From: Gammaproteobacteria bacterium
Lineage (GTDB): Bacteria > Pseudomonadota > Gammaproteobacteria > HK1
DNA: 64,000 bases
NCBI GenBank assembly: GCA_021773645.1
Contig: JAJFJU010000012.1
Location: 372,001 to 436,000 of the forward strand
Reading direction: 5' to 3'
Every line of letters starts with the position of its first letter. Positions within the stretch are counted from its first letter, which is position 1. The notes beneath the pieces are model-generated. The model made no database searches, was not told where the DNA came from, and saw nothing but the letters and a program-made list of their open reading frames with translations. Below, one piece after another: positions 19,097 to 27,926 of the stretch. The translations under genes were made by a program, and so were the position numbers.

Positions 19097-22000
19097 AGGC
19101 TATCTACTCCGTGCCGCTCAAGCTCTGGTTGCCGCTGCTGGTAGCCGGTACTTTCATCTTGTTGTTGTCGATTATGACGTGGATGAACTATCAAGACCGC
19201 ATCGCTGAATTCGTTAAAGTGAGCCAAAATTCCGTCAGCCAGGACATGGCCTCGCTGCAGCGAGAGATGGAAGAAGAGCTGCGTGTGGGTGCCTATGTCC
19301 GTGCCGGCAAGGACTTGGCAGCTCGAGGGACTAACATACGGTATCAGGTGTTGGTGGCGCTCAATGAGCGTGGGCGGATTCTGCATGCCACCCGTTTCGC
19401 CTTGAAAAATCAGCAGGCTGAGCAAGCCTTGGCTGCATTTGAACCACTGCGTTTTGTTCAAATGCAGCGAAATAATCGTCCGGACATACGTCTCGATGCG
19501 GATCGGCAAAACATCTCCATTTATTTCCCGCTGACGCTAACGCATACCAGCGAAATGCGCTCGCGGCGCTCTGGCGGATTGTTTGCGATTTATGATTTAA
19601 GCAGCGGTCGGGCGGAGATATGGGCCCAGGTTTTGCGCGCCAGTTTGTCCACAGGATTATTGCTGCTGGTGATGATGGTGTTCTTGATTTGGTTTTTGCA
19701 GCGTTTTGTCACCCATCCCATCAGTCATCTTGTGCGCGTCGCGGGGCTGCTCGCCAAGGGTGGCGGTGTACATAGCGATATCCATGGCAGTGGCGAACTG
19801 GTGGGTCTGGGTGAGGCCTTTAACGAAATGAGCGAGCAACTGGAGGAACAGAACGAGATTCTGCGGGAAAGTGAGGCGCGTTATCGTGCCCTTGCGGAGG
19901 AAACCCCGGCATGGATTTGTCGTTTTCTGCCCGGTGGCGAGTTGACCTACGTCAACGAGACCTACTGCCAATATACTGAGATGGGCTTTGGTGAAATGGT
20001 GGGCTCATGTTTTGTCGCATGGCTTACTGAGGCAGAGCGGGAAGTTGTTATGGGGAAATTGTCGGCGCTGACGATAGAGTCCCCGAATTGTACCCATGAA
20101 CATCAGGTGCTGATGCCCGATGGCGACATGCGCTGGCAGCATTGGAGTACGCGCGCACTGTTTGATGCTGAGGGCCGGGCGGTGCTTTTCCAGTCTATCG
20201 GTGAGGATATCAGCGAGCGCAAACAGGCAGAACAGCTGAGCATGCGCCTTAGCCGCATCCTTGAGCACTCTCTGAATGAGATTTATATCTTTGATTCCGA
20301 GACCTTCCATTTTATAGATGTGAATTTGGGTGCGCGGAACAATCTTGGCTACTCCATGGAGGAGTTGAAAAAACTGACTCCAGTTGACCTTAAGCCGGAT
20401 GTTAGTGCTGAGGAATTTGCGGAATTGATCTCTCCGCTACGTTCGGGTGTCGGGCAACAACTGGTGTTCACATCAGCTCATCGGCGGAAGGATGGCACTG
20501 AATATCCAATCGAGGTCCACCTCCAGTTAATGAACGATGATTCGTCGGCTTTTCTCGCCATCATCATGGATATCACCGAGCGCGAGCGCTCTGATAAGGC
20601 GCTGAGGCGCGCTCAGAAGATGGATGCCATAGGCCAGCTTTCGGGCGGCATTGCCCACGACTTCAATAATATCCTCGGCATTATTTTGGGTAATCTGGAA
20701 TTGTTGGAAGCCGAGATGGGGGCGAACGACAAGGCCCGTAAGCGTTTGAACAACGTTAAGAAATCGGCCAAACGAGCGACCGCTCTGACCAAACAACTAC
20801 TTGGGTTTTCACGTCATCAGGCAGCACGGGTGGAGATCTCTCATGTCAATCACCTGATTGAGGATATGGAAAGTTTGATCGCCCGTGCCGTTACGCCGTG
20901 TGTGGAAGTGGAGCATGTTTTCGCCGAGGCGCTGTGGCATACCGAAATTGACCGGGGCGATTTTAGCGATGCCTTACTCAACCTAATTCTCAATGCCCGT
21001 GACAGCATGCCAGACGGTGGCCGACTCACCTTGGAGACCTGCAACTGCGAACTAGATGCCACTTACTGTGCCGCCAATCCTGGTGCCACACCGGGTGAGT
21101 ATGTGCAGCTGACGGTCAGCGATAGTGGCGAGGGCATCTTGCCCGAGCTACTGGAACGCATCTTTGAGCCTTTCTTTAGCACCAAGCCAGAGGGTAAGGG
21201 CACCGGCATGGGACTGGCCATGGTTTATGGCTTTGTGAAGCGCTCTGGCGGTTACATCAATGTCTATTCTGAGTTGGGTATTGGCACCACGCTGCGTCTC
21301 TACCTGCCGAGAAATAAAGGCGAGGAACAGCCATCCGAAGCGATTATTGAGCCTACCGAGAGCCTTCCCCGGGGTCATGAATGTATTTTAGTGGTTGACG
21401 ATGAAGAGGACTTGTTGGAGCTGGCTCGGGAATCACTGCAGGCGCTGGGCTACCGTGTTGTGACCGCTAGCAATGGGCTACAGGCGCTGGGCCGATTGAG
21501 CCTAGAGCCGGCTATTACCCTGCTGTTTAGTGACGTGGTGATGCCCGGTGGCATAAATGGTTTCGAGTTGGCAGAAAAGGCCATCGTTAGCCGCCCTGAT
21601 CTCAAGGTGCTGTTGACCTCGGGTTATACCTCAAAGGCTGTGGCCCGCAATGGCCAAGCTCGTTTTAGTGCCAATATGCTTAGCAAACCCTATACCCAGG
21701 CGAAATTAGCGCAACAAGTACGAGCCTTGTTGGATGGGGTTGGTGTTGCTGATACGGGGCCAGATACAAGGCCTCCGTCCATTGCATGGACCCCGGAGCT
21801 CAGTGTGGGCGTTGCTGCTATGGATGAGGACCACCAAGTGTTGATGGATTTGCTCAATCGCAGCCAGCTGGCGGCCGCCCGTGGTGATGAGTCCATTTGC
21901 CAAGTGCTTTTAGAGCAACTACAAGATTTTTCAAAAAGGCATTTACAGCGTGAGGAGGCGGTGATGGCCGCTTGTGCTTATCCGGGGCTGGATAATCACC

Positions 22001-22227
22001 GTCAGGTGCACCAATTGTTGTTTAAGCAGATTGAAAAGATGCATGGGCAATGTCGGAAAGATGGGCTAAGTTCCATTGATTTGGTTAACTTTCTTAACAG
22101 TTGGTGGGTTGACCACATACAGGGTATGGACCGTGCCTACGGGGCTTATTGCGAGGGCAAGGATGAGCGTATCGTGCGGGCGCTGGAGCAAATTTCCCCA
22201 GCTAACGGACGGGGGAAGTCCTCATGA
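19093..22227 (+). CDS. Hybrid histidine kinase with PAS, REC and C-terminal bacteriohemerythrin
   Basis: The 1044-residue protein has a first membrane span at 12-30, a periplasmic region 31-180 and a second span 183-203. HAMP follows at about 204-256, then PAS domains at about 257-378 and 386-500. HisKA has H522 (GGIAHDFNN), and the ATPase domain carries LNLILNARDSMPDGG and GTGMGLAMVYGF. REC spans about 763-882 with D814 and K865. The bacteriohemerythrin domain lies at about 900-1035 and all diiron ligands are present: H914, H950/E954 (HxxxE), H969/H973 (HxxxH), H1008/D1013 (HxxxxD). Hemerythrin domains bind O2 at a diiron site, so oxygen or redox sensing at the output end is plausible. It is coupled to the solute-binding lipoprotein upstream and a REC gene downstream, with 4-nt overlaps at both ends. 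Confidence 0.92.
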   Translation: MKAIYSVPLKLWLPLLVAGTFILLLSIMTWMNYQDRIAEFVKVSQNSVSQDMASLQREMEEELRVGAYVRAGKDLAARGTNIRYQVLVALNERGRILHATRFALKNQQAEQALAAFEPLRFVQMQRNNRPDIRLDADRQNISIYFPLTLTHTSEMRSRRSGGLFAIYDLSSGRAEIWAQVLRASLSTGLLLLVMMVFLIWFLQRFVTHPISHLVRVAGLLAKGGGVHSDIHGSGELVGLGEAFNEMSEQLEEQNEILRESEARYRALAEETPAWICRFLPGGELTYVNETYCQYTEMGFGEMVGSCFVAWLTEAEREVVMGKLSALTIESPNCTHEHQVLMPDGDMRWQHWSTRALFDAEGRAVLFQSIGEDISERKQAEQLSMRLSRILEHSLNEIYIFDSETFHFIDVNLGARNNLGYSMEELKKLTPVDLKPDVSAEEFAELISPLRSGVGQQLVFTSAHRRKDGTEYPIEVHLQLMNDDSSAFLAIIMDITERERSDKALRRAQKMDAIGQLSGGIAHDFNNILGIILGNLELLEAEMGANDKARKRLNNVKKSAKRATALTKQLLGFSRHQAARVEISHVNHLIEDMESLIARAVTPCVEVEHVFAEALWHTEIDRGDFSDALLNLILNARDSMPDGGRLTLETCNCELDATYCAANPGATPGEYVQLTVSDSGEGILPELLERIFEPFFSTKPEGKGTGMGLAMVYGFVKRSGGYINVYSELGIGTTLRLYLPRNKGEEQPSEAIIEPTESLPRGHECILVVDDEEDLLELARESLQALGYRVVTASNGLQALGRLSLEPAITLLFSDVVMPGGINGFELAEKAIVSRPDLKVLLTSGYTSKAVARNGQARFSANMLSKPYTQAKLAQQVRALLDGVGVADTGPDTRPPSIAWTPELSVGVAAMDEDHQVLMDLLNRSQLAAARGDESICQVLLEQLQDFSKRHLQREEAVMAACAYPGLDNHRQVHQLLFKQIEKMHGQCRKDGLSSIDLVNFLNSWWVDHIQGMDRAYGAYCEGKDERIVRALEQISPANGRGKSS

Positions 22228-22526
22228 CCAAAAACATGGTTTATGTGATTGACGATGAAGCCGAGATGGTGGAATTGCTTGCCGATGTGGTGGAACTGGC
22301 GGGCTTGAAGGCGCAAGGCTATACCTGTGCCCGGCGTTTTTTTGAGGAAATCAGCGCATTTGAAAGTGATTCAATTTTAGTACTGGATCTACTGATGCCC
22401 GGGATGGATGGCATTGAGGTGATGCGACGGCTAGCCGAAATGAAAAAACCTCCGGCGTTGATTCTCATTAGTGGGCACGATATCGGGGTGTTGCACGCGG
22501 CTGAAAAATTGGGTCATGCTCAATAA
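22224..22526 (+). CDS. Truncated response-regulator receiver domain (5' part of a broken REC-EAL gene)
   Basis: The 100-residue product has the acidic pocket VIDDEAE, phospho-acceptor D55 in ILVLDLLMPGMDG and the Ser of LISG at 83. It then stops at TAA 22524-22526. The frame is open on both sides of that stop: the next codons read LKILACLSKPVS, which is the missing receiver end, including the conserved Lys-Pro pair at codon 110. The gene was therefore a REC-EAL protein with a nonsense mutation. Alone, this piece lacks the Lys and the last helix needed for normal phosphorylation-dependent switching. It overlaps the kinase stop by 4 nt and was presumably that kinase's phosphorylation partner. 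Confidence 0.8.
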   Translation: MTKNMVYVIDDEAEMVELLADVVELAGLKAQGYTCARRFFEEISAFESDSILVLDLLMPGMDGIEVMRRLAEMKKPPALILISGHDIGVLHAAEKLGHAQ

Positions 22527-23405
22527 TTGAAAATTCTCGCATGCTTGTCTAAACCGGTATCTCTTAGTTCCTTTCGCTCGATACTTGAGCAATATGTGGG
22601 GGGGGAAGAAGATCTCCCACTGCATGGTTCGCGTGGGGCCATGCGTGAACTGGGCGCAGCAGAATTACAACAGGCTATTCGTGATGAGCAGCTGGTTTTG
22701 CACTATCAGCCTCAGGTGGAAATGGCGACCGGCCTGGTAGCCGGGGTTGAAGCCTTGGTGCGTTGGCAGCACCCGATACTCGGACTCATCTACCCGAATC
22801 ATTTCATTTCACTGGCCGAGCGAGAAGGCTTGATGGGAGCGCTCACCCGGTGGGTGATCGGCGGCGTGGTACGCCAAGAACAGCTCTGGCGAGATGCGGG
22901 CATGCTGGTTTCCATATCGGCCAATATCTCGGCGGACAATATCACCAGCCTGACCTTGCCAGAGCAGATTGCCGAGTTGTTAGCAGATAATAAACTCGAC
23001 CCGACACGATTGACGCTGGAGGTGACTGAGACGGCGTTGATGGGCGAGTTGGTCACCTCGCTGGATATCCTTACCCGCCTGCGCTTGAAGGGGATGGGAC
23101 TCTCCATTGACGATTTTGGTACCGGCTACTCCTCGCTGTCGCAACTGCACCGAATCCCCTTTACGGAATTAAAAATTGATCTGAGCTTTGTGAGTAATAT
23201 GACGGTAGATGCGGAGGCCCGTGCCATCGTCAAAACCTGCATCCTGCTTGGACATGAGCTTAATATGAAGGTGGTAGCCGAAGGGGTGGAGGACCAGCGC
23301 ACCTGGGATTTACTGTTAGGGCTCGGTTGCGATGTGGCGCAGGGTTATTTTATGGCCAGACCGATGCCCGCAGATGAAATGCTCGAGTGGATGAGAAATC
23401 GCTGA
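22527..23405 (+). CDS. EAL-domain c-di-GMP phosphodiesterase (3' part of a broken REC-EAL gene)
   Basis: This frame continues directly after the TAA. The first 37 residues are the end of the receiver and a linker, followed by a full EAL domain. Visible motifs are VEALVRWQHP (EAL), EVTETALM, SIDDFGTGYSSLSQL, LKIDLSFV and VVAEGVED, so the metal-binding and catalytic residues look intact. Translation might restart at TTG 22527 or, more plausibly, at ATG 22638 (MRELGAAELQQAIRDEQLVLHYQPQ), which would give an unregulated phosphodiesterase. It could also be silent, or made by readthrough. Its stop at 23403-23405 is followed immediately by a hairpin and a MITE copy. Confidence 0.8.
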   Translation: MKILACLSKPVSLSSFRSILEQYVGGEEDLPLHGSRGAMRELGAAELQQAIRDEQLVLHYQPQVEMATGLVAGVEALVRWQHPILGLIYPNHFISLAEREGLMGALTRWVIGGVVRQEQLWRDAGMLVSISANISADNITSLTLPEQIAELLADNKLDPTRLTLEVTETALMGELVTSLDILTRLRLKGMGLSIDDFGTGYSSLSQLHRIPFTELKIDLSFVSNMTVDAEARAIVKTCILLGHELNMKVVAEGVEDQRTWDLLLGLGCDVAQGYFMARPMPADEMLEWMRNR

Positions 23406-23450
23406 AGGGGTCTCTGATCTAAGGACGCCTGAATAGATCAGAGACCCCTT
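23405..23450. repeat. 16-bp-stem hairpin with MITE-like ends; possible bidirectional terminator
   Basis: AAGGGGTCTCTGATCT (23405-23420) pairs perfectly with 23435-23450 across a 14-nt loop. The inner loop-side sequence GAATAGATCAGAGA matches the inner end of the MITE terminal repeat 8 bp downstream. It looks like an internally deleted relative of that element. It also sits between two convergent genes, where a strong hairpin may terminate both transcripts, although no long T-run follows. Confidence 0.65.
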
Positions 23451-23457
23451 AACTTAG

Positions 23458-23615
23458 GGAAGCTCTGATCTATTCGTGAACTCGCATCTTGCACCCAAAA
23501 TGCCCATCTTTATCGTTGCTGTTCTTCGCAATAGAACGACTTAGGTGCGAACAGCGCCTCAAAGCTGAACATTTTGAATCGTAACCTGCTTTACCCAGAA
23601 TAAATCAGAGATTCC
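23458..23615 (-). mobile_element. MITE-like element, copy 1 (158 bp)
   Basis: The ends are GGAAGCTCTGATCTATTC and the inverse of GGAATCTCTGATTTATTC, an 18-bp terminal inverted repeat with two mismatches. TTAG is directly duplicated at 23454-23457 and 23616-23619. The interior has no gene and aligns along its whole length, in reverse orientation, with copies at 33208-33366 and 48630-48789. Four-base duplications of the YTAR type are typical of the IS5 group, so this is probably a non-autonomous derivative of such an element. The right duplication includes the TAA stop of the chemoreceptor gene. Confidence 0.85.
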
Positions 23616-25658
23616 TTAGCTCACCCCGCGAGCATTCAAAAAGGCCGTATATTCCTTGTCGGTGCCCTGGATGTGCCCGATGAGCCACTCCTTAAGGAAG
23701 GTGAGTAGCTCCCCAATAACGGCTTGATCTCCCTGTTCGTAGCGTCCCCTGAGTTCCGATAATGTGGTTACTAACTTGATGTGTTTGCGTTTATGGGCAT
23801 CAAATCCAGGGTATCCGTGTTCCTCCAATAATTTCTCTTCATAGCCAAAGTGAGTAGCGGTGTACTCAAACAGGCTGGCTATCAGATGATTGGTGACCAC
23901 GTCGCTTTTGTGGGTTTGCAATGCCTCGTGCAGGTCGTTAAATATCTTGATCAGGCGTTTGTGCTGATTGTCTATTTCCGTGATACCCACGCTAAAGGCA
24001 TCACTCCAGGCAATGAGCTGACCATCGCCGGCCTCTGTTGGAGCCCCCAGCTGAAAACGGGACAACAGCCGCCTTAGCTCTTCGGCCATCATATTGACCT
24101 GAGCGCTGGATGAGAGAGATTGTTGGGCATCTCCCAGCATGAATTTAGCAACATTGGCGACACTTTCTACGTTGCCGTTAACCAATCCGGCGGAGGTGCT
24201 TTGATCTCTTGCTGCGGTGGCGATTTGAGCATTCATCTCGCGGATGGTGACAACCGCAGCGGCAATATCATCCAATGCCGTACCCGCTGCTTGCGCTTGT
24301 TCTGCCGTGTTGCTGGCTAGTTCGCCTCCTTTTTTCATGGCGGTTACGGATTCCTTGGCACCGCTTTGCAGGCGCTCAATGGTTTGCTGTATTTCCCCGG
24401 TGGCCTCTGAGGTACGTCCTGCCAGAACGCGTACCTCGTCCGCCACCACGGCAAAGCCACGGCCTGCTTCACCGGCCCGCGCCGCCTCAATGGCGGCGTT
24501 GAGAGCCAGTAGATTAGTTTGATCCGAGATGTTGCGAATGGTGTCGAGTATGGAGCCGATACTTTGGCTCTCCTCATCCAAACGGCTAATGACAGCCACC
24601 GCATGCTCCATATCCGTGGCCAGGGCAGCAATAGAATCGATGGTAGTCAGCACCACGCTCTTGCCGTGTTCCGTTGCATCATTGGCCTGTTCAGAGGCAT
24701 CTGCTGCCCCCTGAGTATGTTCGGCAACCTCTTCCACGCGGTGGGCAATTTCGCTGATATCTTGGGCTACTTGCTCGGTATCTGTCTCCAGATTTCCCAT
24801 GCCGCTGACGGTTTGGGTAGACGCGTGAGCGAGTTGTTCACTGGAGGCGGTCAGGCGCATGCTGGTACCCATGACCTCGTTGAGAATCTCCTGAACCTTC
24901 TTGGCAAATAGATTGAAGTTGGCTGCGGTTTCCCCCAGTTCATCATTCTGGATAATGGGAATGCGCGTAGTGAGGTCGCCTTCTCCCTCGGCGATATCGC
25001 GCATGGATTGGCTTAACAGGCGCAACGGCGGCACCACTTTCAGGTAGATACCGCCAAGCGCAAGCACGACAAATAGCAAACACAGGGAGCCGAGGGTCCA
25101 AAGTACACTCCCCGCGGAATCAATGGCTGCTTTTGAGCTAAAAGACGTGCGCACCATTAACTGCTGTTGCTCGGAAACCAGGCTTTCCAAGTGTGCTGCA
25201 AGGGCCAGTGAGCGATCATCAAAACCGTCACCCGGTCGCTTCATGAGTGCATTTCCCTCTGTGCGCCCCTGATCAATATAGGCCCGGGCCATTTTGACTC
25301 CGAAGTTGTGGAGTTGGGCAATATCATCCTTCAGTTGGCGGGCGGTAGTGGTTGATGCCGGCACCAAGGTAATGAATTGTTCCAGGCTACTGTGGGCAGC
25401 GTTTAGGCTTTCCCGCGCCTCTGCAAAGACCTCTTCTTCCGCAGTTGCGCCAGCATCGGTCAAAAACTGCTGCACCTGTACCACATGAAAACGTGCTTCC
25501 TTTAGCGCCAGCATGGCCTCTACAACCTGTTGATTGTTATCGAGTTCCTGGCGGACTTGGCTCATACGCTGATGCACTGGAAGCAGCAGGCTGAGCAGCA
25601 AAACGGCAATGATGCCGGTACAGATGAGGATGGTTTTTTGAACGCTCAGGTTTTTCAT
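23616..25658 (-). CDS. Methyl-accepting chemotaxis protein with C-terminal bacteriohemerythrin
   Basis: The 680-residue receptor has membrane spans at 7-27 and 186-206, a helical periplasmic domain between them and HAMP at about 207-260. The cytoplasmic signalling hairpin has its conserved tip at about 379-410 ([20 protein letters not shown] and following). A bacteriohemerythrin domain at about 548-675 keeps every diiron ligand: H566, H603/E607, H622/H626, H662/D667. This is the DcrH-type arrangement, known for O2-responsive chemoreceptors in Desulfovibrio. A FliA-like promoter lies upstream. Its stop codon coincides with the target duplication of a MITE. It faces the hemerythrin kinase cluster convergently. 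No C-terminal CheR-docking pentapeptide is seen. Confidence 0.93.
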   Translation of the reverse strand: MKNLSVQKTILICTGIIAVLLLSLLLPVHQRMSQVRQELDNNQQVVEAMLALKEARFHVVQVQQFLTDAGATAEEEVFAEARESLNAAHSSLEQFITLVPASTTTARQLKDDIAQLHNFGVKMARAYIDQGRTEGNALMKRPGDGFDDRSLALAAHLESLVSEQQQLMVRTSFSSKAAIDSAGSVLWTLGSLCLLFVVLALGGIYLKVVPPLRLLSQSMRDIAEGEGDLTTRIPIIQNDELGETAANFNLFAKKVQEILNEVMGTSMRLTASSEQLAHASTQTVSGMGNLETDTEQVAQDISEIAHRVEEVAEHTQGAADASEQANDATEHGKSVVLTTIDSIAALATDMEHAVAVISRLDEESQSIGSILDTIRNISDQTNLLALNAAIEAARAGEAGRGFAVVADEVRVLAGRTSEATGEIQQTIERLQSGAKESVTAMKKGGELASNTAEQAQAAGTALDDIAAAVVTIREMNAQIATAARDQSTSAGLVNGNVESVANVAKFMLGDAQQSLSSSAQVNMMAEELRRLLSRFQLGAPTEAGDGQLIAWSDAFSVGITEIDNQHKRLIKIFNDLHEALQTHKSDVVTNHLIASLFEYTATHFGYEEKLLEEHGYPGFDAHKRKHIKLVTTLSELRGRYEQGDQAVIGELLTFLKEWLIGHIQGTDKEYTAFLNARGVS

Positions 25659-25728
25659 GAGGGAGAATCCAGTGTCGTAAAACCAGCATGGCTGGTGTAT
25701 GTATAGTTCTTGCTATGGACGCTATGAT

Positions 25729-25755
25729 CTAGCGTCCTGGTTAAAGGAAACTTTA
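25729..25755 (-). promoter_or_regulatory. Sigma-28 (FliA)-type promoter of the hemerythrin chemoreceptor
   Basis: On the minus strand TAAAGTTT (25755-25748) is followed after exactly 11 nt by GACGCTAG (25736-25729). The known FliA consensus is TAAAGTTT-N11-GCCGATAA, so the -35 matches 8/8 and the -10 matches 5/8 with perfect spacing. The leader to the ATG at 25658 would be about 60-65 nt. This places the chemoreceptor in a flagellar regulon. Motif-based inference. Confidence 0.65.
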
Positions 25756-25811
25756 GCTGGGCCGAGCTTTGTAGCTAACAATAATCCGGGACTAATTGAG
25801 GGGGTATATCG

Positions 25812-26900
25812 GTGTTAAATTCATGGGGAAATAAAGGCTTGTTACTGCCGGCTTTGCTGCTGTTGTCGCCGTCATTGATGGCTGTTGAGGGAGCTGGTTT
25901 CCCCAGTGTTTCTGGTAGCGTTGTTTTTGAATTACAAAACGATGCGGCCTACGAGTCTGATGAGGCAGCGGCTGAGTTCAATAACCTTTCTGCCACCATA
26001 GAGCCGGCTTTTAGTCTTAAATTTAGCCCGGCGATTTCCATCAATGCGGCACTGGTTTTCGAGCCAGTGGCGGACCCCTCGGTGGCTGGTGATGATCTCT
26101 GGTTCGACCATGAAGGGCTGTATGTTGAAACTCTGAGCTTGAATTACGAGAGTGAGCGATTGTTCGTGCAGGCGGGCAAGATTGGGGTCAATTTTGGAAT
26201 TGCCTGGGATGCGGCGTCTGGGATCTACGGTGTTGATATTCCAGAGGAATACGAAATTACAGAGCGTATCGGCTTTGGTGGTGGGATTAATTTTGGCGGA
26301 GAGCGTCATGGCCAACATACCCTGTCAGCGAGTGTCTTTTTTGCTGATACGAGCTTTTTAGCAAAATCCGCGTTGACCCGGCGCGAGCGCACCCGCGGGA
26401 GCGCCGGCGGGCCGAGTAATAACGGTGATTTCTCCTCCTTTGCCGTAGCCCTGGACGGTGGCGAGTTCCAGTCGCTCCCCGGTTTTCGTTATCACTTGGC
26501 CCTGATGCATCAAGCCAATGGACTGGCCAGTGAAGATGACGAGTCCAGCTTGGCCGTCGGTGCTGAGTACGAAATCAGTATTAACGACCATCTTTCTGTT
26601 ACTCCACTCTTGGAATACGTGGGACAGCGCGATGCGGGTGGGATGGCTGGTGACGATACAAGCTATCTTACGGCTAGCTTGGGAACTGCTTACAAGAATT
26701 GGAATCTGGCCCTGGCCTGGACCAGGAAGGAGACTGATTCAGCGGTTGGCACCCGTGCTGCCGTGGAGCAATTTCAGGCCACCGCCGGTTATGCCTTTGC
26801 CAACGGCCTCAGCGTGGATGTGGGTTGGATGACACATCATGAGGGTGGTGTGGATACGGATACTTTGGGCGGGCTGTTGGCCTATACGCTGGAGTTCTAG
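25812..26900 (+). CDS. Outer-membrane beta-barrel protein (porin-like), function unknown
   Basis: The 362-residue protein has a signal peptide (LLLPALLLLSPSLMAVEG). Alternating amphipathic beta-strands run throughout, and the C-terminus YTLEF has the terminal Phe expected for BAM-inserted barrels. I do not recognise a specific porin family. It starts at GTG 25812 with a good ribosome site (GAGGGGG) 7 nt upstream. It is divergent from the hemerythrin chemoreceptor and is followed by an intergenic repeat. A general diffusion or substrate-selective channel is likely, but the substrate is unknown. Confidence 0.75.
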   Translation: MLNSWGNKGLLLPALLLLSPSLMAVEGAGFPSVSGSVVFELQNDAAYESDEAAAEFNNLSATIEPAFSLKFSPAISINAALVFEPVADPSVAGDDLWFDHEGLYVETLSLNYESERLFVQAGKIGVNFGIAWDAASGIYGVDIPEEYEITERIGFGGGINFGGERHGQHTLSASVFFADTSFLAKSALTRRERTRGSAGGPSNNGDFSSFAVALDGGEFQSLPGFRYHLALMHQANGLASEDDESSLAVGAEYEISINDHLSVTPLLEYVGQRDAGGMAGDDTSYLTASLGTAYKNWNLALAWTRKETDSAVGTRAAVEQFQATAGYAFANGLSVDVGWMTHHEGGVDTDTLGGLLAYTLEF

Positions 26901-26926
26901 CGGGCTGGGCCAAACCTGACTATAGC

Positions 26927-27012
26927 TGTAGCCCGGATGGAGTGGTCGCGAAATCCGGGGAAGATGATGAATGCAGCGTTGCCAGATTCCACTTTGTTTT
27001 ATCCAGGCTACA
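26927..27012. repeat. Intergenic palindromic repeat, family P2 (GTAGCCCGGAT type)
   Basis: TGTAGCCCGGAT at 26927-26938 pairs with ATCCAGGCTACA at 27001-27012, with AAATCCGGGG between. This matches a widespread proteobacterial intergenic repeat of the GTAGCCCGGATG..ATCCGGG type. A decayed relative lies near 41317-41415. It sits between convergent genes and may act in transcription termination. Confidence 0.65.
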
Positions 27013-27053
27013 GGTGGTTCGTTGGATTAGCGCAGCGGTCACCCGAGCATAAG

Positions 27054-27926
27054 CTAGCCGCCTAGAAACAGCTTTCCTACCTCCGGGTCCTCCAGCAATT
27101 CACTACCGGGACCTGCCATGGCCAATTCGCCTGAAACCAGTACGTAGCCGATGTCAGAGAATTCCAGGCCTTTTTTAGCATTTTGCTCCACCATGATGAT
27201 GGTTTTTCCCTCAGTGTGTTGAAGATCATCGAGGATCTCGAACACCATGTCGATGAAGCGGGGTTCAAGGCCAATGGAGGGCTCATCTACCAGCAAAATC
27301 CTGGGTTCCATTACCAGGGCACGGGAGATTTCCAACAGGCGACGCTCGCCGCCTGAAAGTACGCTAGCGGTCTGGCCGCGGCGTGCGGCGAGGCGGGGAT
27401 ATTTTTCAAAAATACGCTCGGCGGCCTCTTTGGCATCGTCTGTTTTGGGCATCAGATAGCTGCCCATCCATAGGTTTTCCTCTACCGTCATATCCGGGAA
27501 TACAGAATTGTCCTGCAGGATGTAGGCGATGCCGGCCTCTCCGAGTTTGCGGTTGGTGCTCATCCGAGTGATGTCCAGGCTATCGATAGTGATGGAGCCA
27601 CTTCGGATATCCGTTAGCCCGTAGATGGAATGTAGGATGGTGGATTTTCCGGCGCCGTTAGGGCCGATTAAGCAGAGTGATTGGCCGTTGGCAATGTGCA
27701 GGTCGAAGCTGTGCAGGATCTCCATTTTGCCGTAGCCGGCCACCAACTTTTCGATACTTAGCCGAGGCTCGCCTTTGGCCAGTTCCAGTAGTTGCTGCGT
27801 GTCGACACCTGCCCCAGCTAACTCACTGGCCTGGCGGGCAACATCTTCTACCGAGATGACGGAATCTACTTTTCCGAGGCCATAGCCAAAGCTTCTTTTC
27901 TCATTCGATTCGGGGTGGGTTGCCAT
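27054..27926 (-). CDS. livF: Branched-chain-amino-acid-type ABC transporter ATPase (LivF-like)
   Basis: This 290-residue ATPase starts at the ATG overlapping the upstream ATPase stop (27924-27928); a longer frame from 28019 is a shadow of that gene. The ABC core has Walker A GPNGAGKS, signature VLSGGERRL and Walker B ILLVDEPSIGLEP. An unusual N-terminal extension of about 55 residues (MATHPESNEKRSFGYGLGKV onward) precedes the normal LivF start near RLSIEKLVAGYGKMEIL. LivF pairs with LivG to drive import of branched-chain or other amides and amino acids. Last gene of the operon. The role of the extension is unknown. Confidence 0.88.
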   Translation of the reverse strand: MATHPESNEKRSFGYGLGKVDSVISVEDVARQASELAGAGVDTQQLLELAKGEPRLSIEKLVAGYGKMEILHSFDLHIANGQSLCLIGPNGAGKSTILHSIYGLTDIRSGSITIDSLDITRMSTNRKLGEAGIAYILQDNSVFPDMTVEENLWMGSYLMPKTDDAKEAAERIFEKYPRLAARRGQTASVLSGGERRLLEISRALVMEPRILLVDEPSIGLEPRFIDMVFEILDDLQHTEGKTIIMVEQNAKKGLEFSDIGYVLVSGELAMAGPGSELLEDPEVGKLFLGG

